This document shows, piece by piece, positions 51,012-61,177 of a DNA stretch of 64,000 nt. The stretch is from NCBI RefSeq assembly GCF_004745805.1, contig NZ_SRLQ01000002.1, positions 62,001 through 126,000 on the forward strand, read 5' to 3'. Each line of letters opens with the position of its first letter. Position 1 is the stretch's first letter. The notes beneath the pieces were generated by a model that made no database searches, was not told the origin of the DNA, and worked only from the letters and a program-made list of their open reading frames with translations. The translations under genes and the position numbers were made by a program. The DNA comes from Mycolicibacterium sp. CH28 (lineage in GTDB: Bacteria > Actinomycetota > Actinomycetes > Mycobacteriales > Mycobacteriaceae).

Positions 51012-51680
51012 GTGCACACCCACCGGGGCGTTCAGATCATTGCTAGCGCGGCCATAGCGGCCATCGCACACCTGACCGTCGCGACCGCTCCTGTCGCACT
51101 CGCCGACAGCTGCTCGGACATTCATGTCGTCTACGCCCGAGGCACGTACACCGTCGCCCCGATCGACCCGGTCGGCCAAGCGCTGGTGAACGTGTTGAGT
51201 TCAGAACTGCCCGGAAAATCTGTGTCCGTCTACGGCATCAACTACCCGGCCAATCTCGACCTCAACGGTGGATCGACCGCCGGCGCGACCGACGGATGGG
51301 TCCACGTCCAGAACTTCGTGGCGGCATGCCCCAAAACCCAGGTGGTGCTCAGCGGATACTCGCAGGGCGCCGACGTCATCGACCTGCTCACCACCGCCTC
51401 GGGCGCCGCGTTCGGCGTTCCGACCCCGATGCCGGACGCGATCGCCAACCACATCGTGGCCGTCGTGGTGTTCGGCAACCCCTCGCGAAAGCTCGGCGGC
51501 GGACCGCTCCCGCCCAGAAGCACCCTCTACGGCTCCAAGGCGGTCGACTTCTGCATGCCCGGCGATCCCATTTGCTCCAACGGAGCCGACCTGGTCGCCC
51601 ACGGCCAGTACGTAAACGCCGGCTTGGTCACCCAAGGGGCGCAGTTCGCGGCCAGCCGGCTGACGCCGAATCCCGGCTGA
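51012..51680 (+). CDS. Secreted cutinase-family serine esterase
   Basis: A 222-residue alpha/beta hydrolase. Signal region ASAAIAAIAHLTVATAPVALA precedes DSCSDIHVVYARGTY; nucleophile motif VVLSGYSQGADV; Asp/His with disulfide CMPGDPICSNG and LVAHGQYVNAG. Mature Cys are paired as in cutinase-like proteins (Culp). It hydrolyses esters or lipids outside the cell. At the same place M. tuberculosis has the split Rv3724A/B; here the frame is intact. GTG 51012 preferred over GTG 50970. Confidence 0.9.
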   Translation: MHTHRGVQIIASAAIAAIAHLTVATAPVALADSCSDIHVVYARGTYTVAPIDPVGQALVNVLSSELPGKSVSVYGINYPANLDLNGGSTAGATDGWVHVQNFVAACPKTQVVLSGYSQGADVIDLLTTASGAAFGVPTPMPDAIANHIVAVVVFGNPSRKLGGGPLPPRSTLYGSKAVDFCMPGDPICSNGADLVAHGQYVNAGLVTQGAQFAASRLTPNPG

Positions 51681-51693
51681 CCGCCAAGTCGCC

Positions 51694-54324
51694 CTACGGC
51701 TCCGGGGTGACCGACGCCGGCGTCGGCAGCGACAGGCCGATATTGGAGATGTTCACCACGCCGTAGGAGGTGAAGTTCTCGTACGCCGTCGCCGAGCTGG
51801 TGATCTGCAGGGTCAGGTTGTCGGTCGCCGGGTTCTGGACGGTGTAAACGATGTTCTCCATGTTCACCGTCACGCTGTGGGTCTGTCCGTCCAGCGTCAC
51901 CGGCACCGGCGTGACCAGGTTGCCCACCACCAAGCCGGTCTTGTTGTCGACCAGCTGCGCGTAGACGTAGCGGGTGGTGCCCAGACCCTGGTAGTCGAAG
52001 CTCAGGGTCGGCGAACCGACGGTCTGGGTCAGCCCGGTGGTGTCGACCTCCACGTTGATGGCGTTGTTCGCCTTCGACGCCAACCCCAGCGAGTAGGGAA
52101 TCGACGCCTGTGGCGCGGGCCCCGAGCCGCCGAGGACCGGAACGATGCCGAGGAAGCCACCGGAGGCTCCGCTGGCCGCGTTGAAGCTCGAGCCGAAGAA
52201 CGGGCTGCCGGCGGTGGGCAGATCGTTGGCCTGGTACCAGTTCCCGTACTGATCGGCGTACTGGAATTTCGGACCGAGCGCCACCGCCTCGCCCTTGACG
52301 TACTTGTTCAGCCAGTTCAGCGACGCATCCAGATTCTTGGTCCCGGTGGTGTCGTTGGTCAGGCACACACCGTGGCCGCCGCAGAACCAGATCATCTGGG
52401 TCGGAACGCCGGCCGCCATGGTCTGGGCGTTGTCGATGGCCTGCTGCAGCGTGAACAGCACGTCGACGGTGCCCTGGATGAACAGGGTGGGCGCCTGGAT
52501 GTTGCCAACGACGAAGTTCGGGCCGCTGCTCGCCAGCACGGCCTTCGCGGTATTAGACAGCCAACCCACCAGGTCACCGGTGAGGACGCCGAGATAGATC
52601 TGGTTGTTGATCCGAGCGCCCGTCGTCACCAGGCTCAGCAGCAGCAGCGAGGCGTACGACGTCTTGAAGGCGTTGTCGGGATATAGCGAGCCGTTCAGCG
52701 AGTTCCAGGCGATGCCAGGCACGATCGCGTCGATGCGGGAGTCGGTGCCGGCGGAGGTCAGCTGGATACCGCCGCCGTAGGAGCCGCCGACCATGCCGAC
52801 CCGCGGATCATTCGCACCGTCGAGTTGCGAGGTGGGTTGGGTGGCAACCCAGTTGAGCATCGCCGAGACATCGCGGCCCTCATAGGCCGGGCTATCCAGC
52901 TGCAGGACGCCGCCGGAGGCGAACTCGCCGCGGGGGTCCCAGGTGACCACGTTGTAGCCCGCATCGCGCAGCGGCTGGACGCCGGGAGTCAGCTCCTTGA
53001 TGCCGTAGGTGGCGTAGGGATCGGTCTGACCAGGGCTGGCCAGGCCGGGTCCGTTGAGGATCGTCGGGGCCTTAGTGCCGGCCGAGACGCCGTCGGGTCC
53101 GAGCGTCGACGCGGGGAACCAGTTGACGCTGATCAGCGTGCCGTCGAAAGACGGCATCTTGTAGGTAAACGCGACCGGAGCGCCCAGCGGGTTGGACACC
53201 GATGGATCCGGCGTGAACGTCACGAGCTGGGAGTATCCGATGACCGGTGCCAGGAGATCGCCGAGAATCGGGGTCTGGTGCAACACGACCAACACCTGCG
53301 GGACGAATCCGCCGACGATCGGGATGCCTTCGAGCAGCTTGTCGAACTGGGTCGTCTCGGCGACCAAGATCTTGAACTGCTCGCTACCCGAAGTCAGGAT
53401 CGATTTGTCCGGCAGGTAGGTGAAGTTGCCGGCGGCATAGCCGGTGTCACCCGGGACGGCGAACGTCACCTTGCCGCCCGCACTCGGATTGCTGACCAGG
53501 GTGTAGGTAAGCGGATCACCCGAGGTTGTCGAGGCGCCGGTGCTCCCGTTGAAGATGCCGTCGATGATGCCGAGCGACGGGTTGACGACGATGGGGTTGT
53601 TCCCCACCAACAAGGACGCGGTGGTCAGCGCCGAAGGTGTGGAAGTTACTGCGGCGGCGCCTGATTCACGACGGGTGAATGCCGCCAGGGCGAGCGCGAG
53701 CGGCGAGTCGACCGGCACCGTGGGCAGGCCCCCCGAAAACGGGTCGAGCACGTCGTGCAGTGCCGTGGTCAGCACACCGGAGATCGAGGCAGCCGGTGCC
53801 GCGACGGGCGCCACCGAGCCGACCCCGGGCAGGCTCACCACCCGGGCCGCCGACGTCACCGCGGCTGCCGACGTGCTGGTCGTTGACGACGTGGTCGCGC
53901 TCGCGGAGTAGGTGCTCGGCTCGGATCCACCGCCCGCGGGCGCCGTTCCCGAGTTGTTTGCCGCCTCGGCGGAGGAGCCGGCGGCCTGCGTTGACCCCGA
54001 GGAATCGGCGCGGGCCGGCACCACACCGGCGCTGGAGTGCTTCGACCCGGATTTGGCGCCGCCGGTGCCCACCGCCCTGCCGGACCTCGCGGCAACCGAC
54101 CTCTTCGAGGTCGCCGTCGCAGTCGCCGACCCAGTCGAGCTCGCACCCGACTGCCCGGGGGTCGATGGATTGCTCTCCCCGGAACTGGAATTCGAGCTCG
54201 CTGCCGATGATCCGGTGGACGGGTCGGCCCAGGCCACCCCGTAGCCGGTGGAGAAAACAGCGGCACCGACCCCAAGGGCCACCGCCAATCCGCCGACGCG
54301 ACCGACAAACCTCGAAGCACCCAT
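51694..54324 (-). CDS. Large secreted CocE/S15-family hydrolase with low-complexity N-terminus
   Basis: 876 residues. Signal peptide GGLAVALGVGAAVFSTGYG (cut near AWA) is followed by about 120 residues rich in Ser, Ala, Thr and Gly. A domain with NPSAGGKVTFAVPGDTGYAA (Ig-like, cadherin-type fold) comes next, then an alpha/beta hydrolase with YNVVTWDPRGEFASGG, the nucleophile in GMVGGSYGGGIQLTSA and the His region FCGGHGVCL. A C-terminal jelly roll (VEVDTTGLTQTVGSPTLSFD) matches X-Pro dipeptidase/CocE proteins. GGGAGGAAAAC lies ahead of ATG 54324. Substrate unknown. Confidence 0.85.
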   Translation of the reverse strand: MGASRFVGRVGGLAVALGVGAAVFSTGYGVAWADPSTGSSAASSNSSSGESNPSTPGQSGASSTGSATATATSKRSVAARSGRAVGTGGAKSGSKHSSAGVVPARADSSGSTQAAGSSAEAANNSGTAPAGGGSEPSTYSASATTSSTTSTSAAAVTSAARVVSLPGVGSVAPVAAPAASISGVLTTALHDVLDPFSGGLPTVPVDSPLALALAAFTRRESGAAAVTSTPSALTTASLLVGNNPIVVNPSLGIIDGIFNGSTGASTTSGDPLTYTLVSNPSAGGKVTFAVPGDTGYAAGNFTYLPDKSILTSGSEQFKILVAETTQFDKLLEGIPIVGGFVPQVLVVLHQTPILGDLLAPVIGYSQLVTFTPDPSVSNPLGAPVAFTYKMPSFDGTLISVNWFPASTLGPDGVSAGTKAPTILNGPGLASPGQTDPYATYGIKELTPGVQPLRDAGYNVVTWDPRGEFASGGVLQLDSPAYEGRDVSAMLNWVATQPTSQLDGANDPRVGMVGGSYGGGIQLTSAGTDSRIDAIVPGIAWNSLNGSLYPDNAFKTSYASLLLLSLVTTGARINNQIYLGVLTGDLVGWLSNTAKAVLASSGPNFVVGNIQAPTLFIQGTVDVLFTLQQAIDNAQTMAAGVPTQMIWFCGGHGVCLTNDTTGTKNLDASLNWLNKYVKGEAVALGPKFQYADQYGNWYQANDLPTAGSPFFGSSFNAASGASGGFLGIVPVLGGSGPAPQASIPYSLGLASKANNAINVEVDTTGLTQTVGSPTLSFDYQGLGTTRYVYAQLVDNKTGLVVGNLVTPVPVTLDGQTHSVTVNMENIVYTVQNPATDNLTLQITSSATAYENFTSYGVVNISNIGLSLPTPASVTPEP

Positions 54325-54469
54325 GTTTGTTTTCCTCCCAGACGACGGCGACTGGCACCTCAGCGGAGGGTAAACCCCCCGACCGGCGCGGGGCCGCGAA
54401 ATACCGAAATCGTCAATTTTGCGTTTGCTGATGTCGCCGTAACAGGGTCAGCGGGATTCAGGCCGGGAT

Positions 54470-56287
54470 TCAGGCATAGTCGAAGTCCGTCGACCCGATG
54501 CCGTCGGGTGCGGTGTAGTTGATGTAGACCGGTCCCTGCTGGAACGGGGTGTAGCCGGTGTTGATCAGCCCGCTCGCAATCACGTCCGGCGCGTTCTGCG
54601 AGGTGATGGTGTACGAGTAGAGCAGTGTCCCGTCCATCGTGTACACCGAGACGACGGTGCCCGGTGCCAGGTTGCTGTACCAGGTCCCGTAAACGCCGCC
54701 CGAGTCGATGATCGCGCCGACGGTTTGGGGCGCTCCGTTGTTGACCTTGACTTGCAGGTACGCGTCGGGCGCACCGGGCACCGACGCACGCGTTGGCAGC
54801 GGGTTGGGCCCGAAGACCATCACGCCGGCCAAACCGAAGAACAGGCCCTGGTAGAGGAAGACACCGTCACTCATCTCGCCGGACAGCGCGGTGGTGGGGA
54901 TGCTCGGGCCCGGGCCCGCCGCGTTGGCACCGATCCCGAGTACCCCGGAGGCACCGCCAAGCTGGTTGAAAAAGGCCAGGGCTTGCGCTTCGTCTGCTTG
55001 GTCGACGATGTTGACGCTGGTAGGCCCGGAGACGATGCCGTTCCCGAAATCGACCGTGGTGGTGTAGGTGGTGTAGTCGTAGGTCAGCCCGCCGCTGTAG
55101 GCGCTGCTGCCGGTACCGGTCGGTGAGCCCAGCGGGGCGGCGTTGCCCACCGAAGCACTCGTCAGCACCAGCCCCGACGATCCGGTGTCGACGAGCACGG
55201 GAACGCTGGGTCCGCCGTTGACCGAGATGTAGACGATCGGCTCGGTGGTGGACTTCATCGTCACCGGGACCAGGCCGTAGACCCGCCCGTTCTGGCGTGC
55301 CGTGGCGACCAGGTTCTCCACCGGGGTGATGGCGCCGGTTCCCTCGAACACCCCGACCAACGGGAGCAGCAGGGCAGTGCTGTTCAGCGCGACTCCGGCC
55401 AGCGAGGGCAGCAGCAAGGCACCCAGCAGACTGACCCCGGCCAATTGGTGCACGATCGGAATGCCCGATGTGTTGGCGTAGAACGCTTGAGTCGCCGGCG
55501 TCGCGGCCTCCCAGGTGTTCAACGACAATGCGGCCTGAGCGAGCAGGATCTGCGGCGCGATCGCCACCAAGCCGGCGACGACGTTGCCGCTACCCCAGGT
55601 CTGCTGTGTGAGCAGCGACTGCGCCTGATTGATCTGCTGCTGGGCCAGGTTCACCGCAACGCCGGCCACGATCGGGGTTGATGGGAGCCACGACGTCGTG
55701 CTGGGCGACGGGTTGGCTGCGGGTGCGGCCACGGCCGCGGCGGTCGAGGAGGTGCCGCTACTGGCGGTGCTCGAGCTGGCGGTGGCGGTGGCGGTGGCGC
55801 GCACCCGGGCTGAGTGACCTGTCGAGGACGTGGCCGACTCGGAGGGACTTGACGCCTCGGCGCTGGTGGCCACCGTCTCGGCGCTGGTCGCTGCCGTCTC
55901 GGTGCTGGTGGCAGCCGTCTCGGTCGCCACCGCAGCCGCAGCAGTGGCGTTGCTCGCCGAGTTCGGCGAAGTCTTGCGCGCGCTGACGTTTCCGCCCGAT
56001 GACGTCACCGCGCTGGCCCGTGCCGAGTGGGCCGTGCTCTTGGTGGCGGTCGTCGAGTCGTTGCCGCCCGTGGTCGTCGAGCCGCTATCCGAGCTGCTGG
56101 CGGAGGCCTTCCCGGCCCCGGATCCGGCGCCGGTATCTGCGTAGGCCACCGCAGATCCGCTGGCCAGGGCCGCCCCGAGGCCCAGCGTCACCGCACCTGC
56201 ACCCAACCAGGCATAGGGTTGACGACTACGCCGCTTCGCGCGATGGCTGCCGGCGTGGTGGCTCTTCCCGCTGTCCGAATGCCTCAT
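54470..56287 (-). CDS. Secreted PecA-like aspartic protease with Ser/Ala/Thr-rich linker
   Basis: 605 residues. A long basic signal region (HRAKRRSRQPYAWLGAGAVT then LGLGAALASGSAVAYA) is followed by a roughly 150-residue Ser/Thr/Ala-rich stretch with repeats of the ATSAET type, a linker, and a C-terminal retropepsin/pepsin-like domain. Catalytic motif 1 is VPVLVDTGSSGLVL; motif 2 is GAIIDSGGVYGTW. It resembles the PE_PGRS aspartic protease PecA but lacks a PE domain. It may process surface proteins, including its neighbour. ATG 56287 follows GGGGGGAAAGCG. Confidence 0.87.
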   Translation of the reverse strand: MRHSDSGKSHHAGSHRAKRRSRQPYAWLGAGAVTLGLGAALASGSAVAYADTGAGSGAGKASASSSDSGSTTTGGNDSTTATKSTAHSARASAVTSSGGNVSARKTSPNSASNATAAAAVATETAATSTETAATSAETVATSAEASSPSESATSSTGHSARVRATATATASSSTASSGTSSTAAAVAAPAANPSPSTTSWLPSTPIVAGVAVNLAQQQINQAQSLLTQQTWGSGNVVAGLVAIAPQILLAQAALSLNTWEAATPATQAFYANTSGIPIVHQLAGVSLLGALLLPSLAGVALNSTALLLPLVGVFEGTGAITPVENLVATARQNGRVYGLVPVTMKSTTEPIVYISVNGGPSVPVLVDTGSSGLVLTSASVGNAAPLGSPTGTGSSAYSGGLTYDYTTYTTTVDFGNGIVSGPTSVNIVDQADEAQALAFFNQLGGASGVLGIGANAAGPGPSIPTTALSGEMSDGVFLYQGLFFGLAGVMVFGPNPLPTRASVPGAPDAYLQVKVNNGAPQTVGAIIDSGGVYGTWYSNLAPGTVVSVYTMDGTLLYSYTITSQNAPDVIASGLINTGYTPFQQGPVYINYTAPDGIGSTDFDYA

Positions 56288-56510
56288 CGCTTTCCCCCCA
56301 TGCTTCGAAGGCGTCGACGGCCCGATATCGCAGTCGCTAGTTTGCTGAGTGTCTACCACAGGTGACCGGGGCGGCGATAGCCAACCCGCGCTGACGTCAC
56401 GAATGGATCGGCCAACCGGGTCAATCACGCCTAGACACTTCCTGGTTGTCATTTTCGGGGGACTCGCGGCGAGTTGGCGGCAAGGACAGGATGGCGACTA
56501 AGAACATCTG

Positions 56511-57077
56511 ATGGCATCTGATGTGGCGATAAGGCTGGCGACCCGGCGAGACATCGCCGCAATGATGGCGCTGGAAGCGCGCTACTACGTCGACAACCTC
56601 GATCCGTCCGAGCGCGCCAACGGCTTCATCTCCAATCTCCAATCGCAGGATTGGTTCACCTGGGCGGTGGACTCCGCCGGAGTGCACGTCGCGGTGACCG
56701 ATGACGACAGCGTCGTCGGTTTCATCGCGGTGACCGATCCGCCCGGCCCCGCACAGGTCGGCTTGTCCCCGATCGTCCAGGCGGTGGTCGATCTCGCCGA
56801 GACGCTGGAATTCAACGGAAAGCCGATTTCGCAGTATCGCTTTGCGTTGCGCGGGCCGGTCTGCGTAGACGAGGCTGCCCGAGGTCGAGGTGTCTATACC
56901 GCGTTCAACGCGGCCACGCGGGCGGCCTACCGGGGGCGCTTCGACTTGGGCGTGCTCTTCGTCGCTGCGGACAATCCCCGGTCGCTGCACACCAGCACCA
57001 CGAAACTCGGAGCTACCTCCCTGGCCGTGTTTGAGGTCGACTCCCAGCGGTACCACTTTCTGGCATTCAGCTTTTAG
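56511..57077 (+). CDS. GNAT-family N-acetyltransferase
   Basis: 188 residues: IRLATRRDIAAMMALEARYY, FIAVTDPPG, CVDEAARGRGVYTAFNAATR (acetyl-CoA loop R-G-x-G-x-Y) and VLFVAADNPRSLHTSTTKLG. The acceptor is unknown. Its last 11 bp overlap the convergent polymerase gene. Confidence 0.85.
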   Translation: MASDVAIRLATRRDIAAMMALEARYYVDNLDPSERANGFISNLQSQDWFTWAVDSAGVHVAVTDDDSVVGFIAVTDPPGPAQVGLSPIVQAVVDLAETLEFNGKPISQYRFALRGPVCVDEAARGRGVYTAFNAATRAAYRGRFDLGVLFVAADNPRSLHTSTTKLGATSLAVFEVDSQRYHFLAFSF

Positions 57078-58152
57078 GCCCCTCTGGGTGCTTCAGGTCC
57101 CTGTCCCGCGACGGCTGCACCCGCTTGGGTTCGCCCGGCATCTTCGGATAGTTCGGCGGGTACGGCAGGTCACCGAGGCCGCGCTCCTCTTCATCGGTGG
57201 CGGCCATGTCCAGCAGTGGCTCGATCGACTGGGCGACCGAATCCAGGCCCGCCATCGGGTCGCCGCGCTCGGCGACCAGCGCCGGCACCGTGGCGATGGT
57301 GAAATCGTCGGGCTCGGCGCTGCGCAGTTCCTCCCACGTCAACGGGGTCGACACGGTGGCGATCGGCGTGGCCCGCACGGAGTAGGCACTGGCGAACGTC
57401 CGGTCGCGGGCGTTCTGGTTGTAGTCGATGAAGATCCGCTCGCCGCGCTCCTCCTTCCACCACGAGGTGGTGACCAGGTCCGGCGCGCGGCGTTCCACCT
57501 CCCGAGCCAGCGCGATGCCGGCGCGACGCACCGCGACGAAATCCCAGTCGGTGCGGATGCGGACGAAGATGTGCACACCGCGACCGCCGGACGTCTTCGG
57601 GTAACCCACCAGGCCGAGTTCGTCCAGCAGGGGTTTGAGCACGTCGCCGGCGATGGTGCGTGCCTCGGCGAAACCCGTCCCAGGCTGCGGGTCGAGGTCG
57701 ACCCGCAGCTCATCGGGGTGGTCGGTGTCCGGGCAGCGAACCTGCCAGGGGTGCAACGCGATTGTGCCCATCTGGGCCGCCCAGACGATCGCCGACGAGT
57801 GGGTGACCTTCAACGCGTCGGCGGTGCGCCCGGACGGGAACGTCACCCGGCAGGTCTGCAGATAGTCGGGATGCTTCTCCGGCACCCGCTTCTGGTAAAT
57901 CTCCTCGCCCTCGATGCCGTCGGGGAACCGCTGCAGGTGCGTCGGCCGGTCCCGCAGCGCGGTGAGCAGCGGGCCGCCGCCATTCCCCGGGTCGCTCCGC
58001 TCCTGCCCTACGCCGACCGCCATGGTCCGGTAGTACTCGACGAGCTTGCCTTTGGTACCGGCGGCGCCAAGCTTGGGGAAGTACACCTTGTCGCGGTTGG
58101 TCAGCCGGACGGCGACTCCGTCGACGTCGATTTCCTCAGCCTTGGCCGCCAT
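57067..58152 (-). CDS. Stand-alone LigD-like polymerase/primase (Rv3730c type)
   Basis: A 361-residue archaeo-eukaryotic primase-like enzyme. NRDKVYFPKLGAAGTKGKLV, RPTHLQRFPDGIEGEEIYQK, DELRVDLDPQPGTGFAEA (catalytic DxD), KTSGGRGVHIFVRI and IFIDYNQNARDRTFASAYSV are LigD-POL motifs. It adds NTPs/dNTPs at breaks or gaps, here without fused ligase. GQERSDPGNGGG after YYRTMAVG appears to be an insertion encoded by a short dispersed repeat. ATG 58152; it is divergent from ligC (67 bp). Confidence 0.92.
   Translation of the reverse strand: MAAKAEEIDVDGVAVRLTNRDKVYFPKLGAAGTKGKLVEYYRTMAVGVGQERSDPGNGGGPLLTALRDRPTHLQRFPDGIEGEEIYQKRVPEKHPDYLQTCRVTFPSGRTADALKVTHSSAIVWAAQMGTIALHPWQVRCPDTDHPDELRVDLDPQPGTGFAEARTIAGDVLKPLLDELGLVGYPKTSGGRGVHIFVRIRTDWDFVAVRRAGIALAREVERRAPDLVTTSWWKEERGERIFIDYNQNARDRTFASAYSVRATPIATVSTPLTWEELRSAEPDDFTIATVPALVAERGDPMAGLDSVAQSIEPLLDMAATDEEERGLGDLPYPPNYPKMPGEPKRVQPSRDRDLKHPEGPKS
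57983..58006. repeat. Short repeat copy 2, inside LigD-like gene
   Basis: TTCCCCGGGTCGCTCCGCTC followed by CTGC, nearly identical to 19561-19583 in asd. On minus it is read as QERSDPG in frame. Confidence 0.6.
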
Positions 58153-58219
58153 CAGCGCGACGGGTTGAATGGGAGTCGGCTCACATTTCGAAGCTACCCG
58201 CACGAGACGAGATGAACCG

Positions 58220-59287
58220 ATGAAGTTACCCGTCATGCCGCCGGTTTCGCCGATGCTCGCCAAGTCGGTGCCGACCATCCCGCCCGGCGCGTCCTACGAA
58301 CCCAAGTGGGACGGGTTCCGGTCGGTGTGTTTTCGGGACGGTGACGACGTCGAACTCGGCAGCCGCAACGAGCGGCCGATGACGCGGTACTTCCCCGAAC
58401 TGGTCAGTGCCGCGCTCACCGAGTTGCCACAACGATGTGTGATCGACGGCGAGATCGTCATCGCCACCGGCCAGGGTTTGGACTTCGAAGCGTTGCAACA
58501 ACGGATCCATCCCGCCGACTCGCGGGTACGCATGCTCGCCGAGAAAACGCCGGCGTCCTTCGTCGCATTCGATCTGCTCGCCCTCGGCGACGACGACTAC
58601 ACCGGGCGCCCCTTCGACGAGCGGCGGGCCGCCTTGGTGGCGGCATTGGCCGACTGTGGCCCCGCATTCCACGTCACCCCGGCCACCACCGACCTGGCGA
58701 CGGCACAGCGATGGTTCACCGAGTTCGAAGGCGCCGGGCTCGACGGCGTCGTCGCCAAACCGCTGACGATCACCTACCAGCCCGACAAGCGAATCATGTT
58801 CAAGATCAAGCACGAACGGACTGCCGACTGCGTGGTGGCCGGCTACCGGGTGCACAAATCGGGCGACGATGCGGTTGGCTCGCTGCTGCTGGGGCTGTAC
58901 AAGGACGACGGGGTGCTGGCGTCGGTGGGCGTCATCGGCGCCTTCCCGATGGCGCGGCGGCGCGAGTTGTTCACCGAATTACAGTCGCTGGTAACCGATT
59001 TCGATGGACACCCGTGGAACTGGGCCACCCACGAGGCGGGCGAGCGCACACCCCGCAAGAGCGAAGGGTCCCGCTGGGCCGCCGACAAGGATCTTTCGTT
59101 TGTGCCGCTGCGGCCGGAACGCGTCGTCGAGGTGCGCTACGACCACATGGAGGGCGAACGGTTCCGGCACACCGCCCAGTTCAACCGGTGGCGCCCCGAC
59201 CGTGAGCCGCGGTCGTGCACCTACGAGCAGCTCGAGCGCCCAGTGAGATTCAGCCTCGGCGAGATCATTCCCGGTCTTCGGGCGTGA
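58220..59287 (+). CDS. ligC: ATP-dependent DNA ligase LigC
   Basis: A 355-residue ATP-dependent ligase: adenylation Lys in [14 protein letters not shown], motif [13 protein letters not shown] and FVAFDLLAL, motif [11 protein letters not shown], motif [19 protein letters not shown], then an OB fold. It joins nicks in repair, probably with the divergent LigD-like polymerase. ATG 58220; the upstream extension to 58169 is unsupported. Stop overlaps gluQ by 4 nt. Confidence 0.94.
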   Translation: MKLPVMPPVSPMLAKSVPTIPPGASYEPKWDGFRSVCFRDGDDVELGSRNERPMTRYFPELVSAALTELPQRCVIDGEIVIATGQGLDFEALQQRIHPADSRVRMLAEKTPASFVAFDLLALGDDDYTGRPFDERRAALVAALADCGPAFHVTPATTDLATAQRWFTEFEGAGLDGVVAKPLTITYQPDKRIMFKIKHERTADCVVAGYRVHKSGDDAVGSLLLGLYKDDGVLASVGVIGAFPMARRRELFTELQSLVTDFDGHPWNWATHEAGERTPRKSEGSRWAADKDLSFVPLRPERVVEVRYDHMEGERFRHTAQFNRWRPDREPRSCTYEQLERPVRFSLGEIIPGLRA

Positions 59288-60165
59288 CCCGCCCAGCATC
59301 GGGTGCGGGCCGGTTCGCCCCCAGCCCGTCGGCCGACCTGCACGTCGGCAACCTGCGCACCGCGGTGCTGGCGTGGCTGTTCGCCCGCTCGACGGGCCGG
59401 CGTTTCCTGATCCGGGTCGAGGATCTCGACGATCGCAGCCACGATGAGGTGGCTCATCGCCAACTGGCCGACCTCGCCGCGATCGGGGTCACCTGGGACG
59501 CCGAGCCGCAGTGGCAATCCCGGCAGCGCCAGCACTACGAGGCCGCCGTCGAGAACTTGACCGAACGCGGGTTGGTCTACGAATGCTATTGCAGCCGAAA
59601 AGATATCCTCAGCGCGCCGCGGGCCCCGCATGCCCCGGAAGGGGCCTACCCGGGGACCTGTCGACAGTTGAGCGACGCCGAGCGGGCGGTGCGGCGGGAA
59701 AGCCGGCCACCGGCGCTGCGGCTGCGCGCCGACGTCGCCGAGTACACCGTGACCGACCTGCTGCACGGCAGCTATACCGGGGTGGTGGATGACGTTGTGC
59801 TGCGCCGCGGCGACGGAGTTTTCGCCTACAACCTGGCGGTCGTCGTCGATGACGCACTCTCGGGTATCGACCAGGTGGTGCGCGGTGACGACCTGTTGTC
59901 GTCGTCGCCGCGGCAGGCCTACCTCGCCGGGCTGCTCGGGTATTCGCAGCCGGTGTACGCCCATGTGCCGCTGGTCCTCAACACCGAGGGCAAGCGGCTG
60001 GCCAAACGCGACGGCGCGGTGACGCTGGCCGAACTCGGCGTCCCGCGCACATTCGCGTTGATCACCGAGTCGCTGGGCTGGCCGTCGGCCGATATGGCCG
60101 AGCTGCTGGCCCGGTTCGACCCGAACCGGCTGCCGCGCGAGCCCTGGACATATCAACCGGTTTGA
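59284..60165 (+). CDS. gluQ: Glutamyl-Q tRNA(Asp) synthetase
   Basis: A 293-residue truncated glutamyl-tRNA synthetase that attaches Glu to queuosine of tRNA-Asp. [20 protein letters not shown] (HIGH-like), [20 protein letters not shown], the zinc set [10 protein letters not shown] with GAYPGTCR, and [12 protein letters not shown] (KMSKS-like). The anticodon-binding domain is missing, as usual. GTG 59284 overlaps the ligC stop (GTGA). Confidence 0.93.
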   Translation: MTRPASGAGRFAPSPSADLHVGNLRTAVLAWLFARSTGRRFLIRVEDLDDRSHDEVAHRQLADLAAIGVTWDAEPQWQSRQRQHYEAAVENLTERGLVYECYCSRKDILSAPRAPHAPEGAYPGTCRQLSDAERAVRRESRPPALRLRADVAEYTVTDLLHGSYTGVVDDVVLRRGDGVFAYNLAVVVDDALSGIDQVVRGDDLLSSSPRQAYLAGLLGYSQPVYAHVPLVLNTEGKRLAKRDGAVTLAELGVPRTFALITESLGWPSADMAELLARFDPNRLPREPWTYQPV

Positions 60166-60251
60166 GCGCAACCTTTTGCGGGCACCCCCGACGTCATTAC
60201 CGTCCGCTGGATGCGTCATCTCTCACACCGCGTGACCGCGATTGGCGACAC

Positions 60252-61019
60252 TCACTGCGACGGTCCTGCCGGTGGAGCAGCGGGCGTGGGCGTGCCGCCG
60301 ATGAAGTCATCCCAGTGTCGCCGAACCGGTGCCCATCGCTTGTCGAACGCTTCGGCCCGTTGCTGGGCACGAGCACGTTTTTCCGGGCTATAGCGCCAGC
60401 GCGACCAGGGCGATGTCGGTCGCGCAAGCCGCACCGCGGCGACCCAGGCAACCGGCGATACGAACAGCCCGATCAATGCGGTCGGGTACTTACCCTTCAG
60501 CGCGGCGACTGCGACCACGACGAAGTGCAGGAGCAGAAGCGCGACCGCGGCGAGCCTGAGTGCCGCGAAGTTGCCGGGCAGGTTGTCCAACTTGGCCGGA
60601 GACACCCCGACCGCAGCCAATCCGACGCAGGCGCCCGCCAAGGTCACGACGTTGACCGACAACTGTCCTTCCTGCGACCAGTAGACATCCTGGAGCCGGA
60701 AGATCATCGCGAACTCATCGAGAACCAGCGAGGCCCCGACTCCGACCAGAACGCCCGAAAGATAGGTCCACGCCGACAGCGGCGGCGACCCCACCGCGGT
60801 GAAACCACCCACGATGAGCAGCACCACCCCTGGCGTCGAGTGGTGCATATGCACACCGCCGGTGCTGACGTTGTGGAATGGTCCTCTGCCGTCGCGGATC
60901 AGACGTGTGATGGTGCGGGTGGTCACGAACGTCACCAGAAATGCCACGAAGCTCAGCAGCAGCGGGCCCTTGTAGCCATCGACGACCTCGTCTACCCACC
61001 ACCTATTGAGCCAGTCCAT
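60252..61019 (-). CDS. Multi-pass membrane protein
   Basis: 255 residues with about six helices: GPLLLSFVAFLVTFVTTRTI, STPGVVLLIVGGFTAVG, SGVLVGVGASLVLDEFAMIF, VVTLAGACVGLAAVGV, LAAVALLLLHFVVVAVAALK and ALIGLFVSPVAWVAAVRLA. A conserved HNVSTGGVHMHHSTPG segment with three His and the charged DEF within a helix suggest metal or lipid chemistry. The C-terminus is basic and Pro-rich. TACTAT at 61025-61030 (minus) is a likely -10. Family not identified. Confidence 0.82.
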   Translation of the reverse strand: MDWLNRWWVDEVVDGYKGPLLLSFVAFLVTFVTTRTITRLIRDGRGPFHNVSTGGVHMHHSTPGVVLLIVGGFTAVGSPPLSAWTYLSGVLVGVGASLVLDEFAMIFRLQDVYWSQEGQLSVNVVTLAGACVGLAAVGVSPAKLDNLPGNFAALRLAAVALLLLHFVVVAVAALKGKYPTALIGLFVSPVAWVAAVRLARPTSPWSRWRYSPEKRARAQQRAEAFDKRWAPVRRHWDDFIGGTPTPAAPPAGPSQ

Positions 61020-61177
61020 AGCCGATAGTAGACAGCAGCGGGGCCGGCGAAGGCTCCTGCGGCACCCGTGAACCCGGTGCCGACCCGCGGGGTGCCGCCG
61101 TGTCGCCGTAGGTCTCGACGTTGACGAACCCTGAGTCGGCGCCGTTGCCCGGCACGATGGTGTTGATGCCAGGACTC

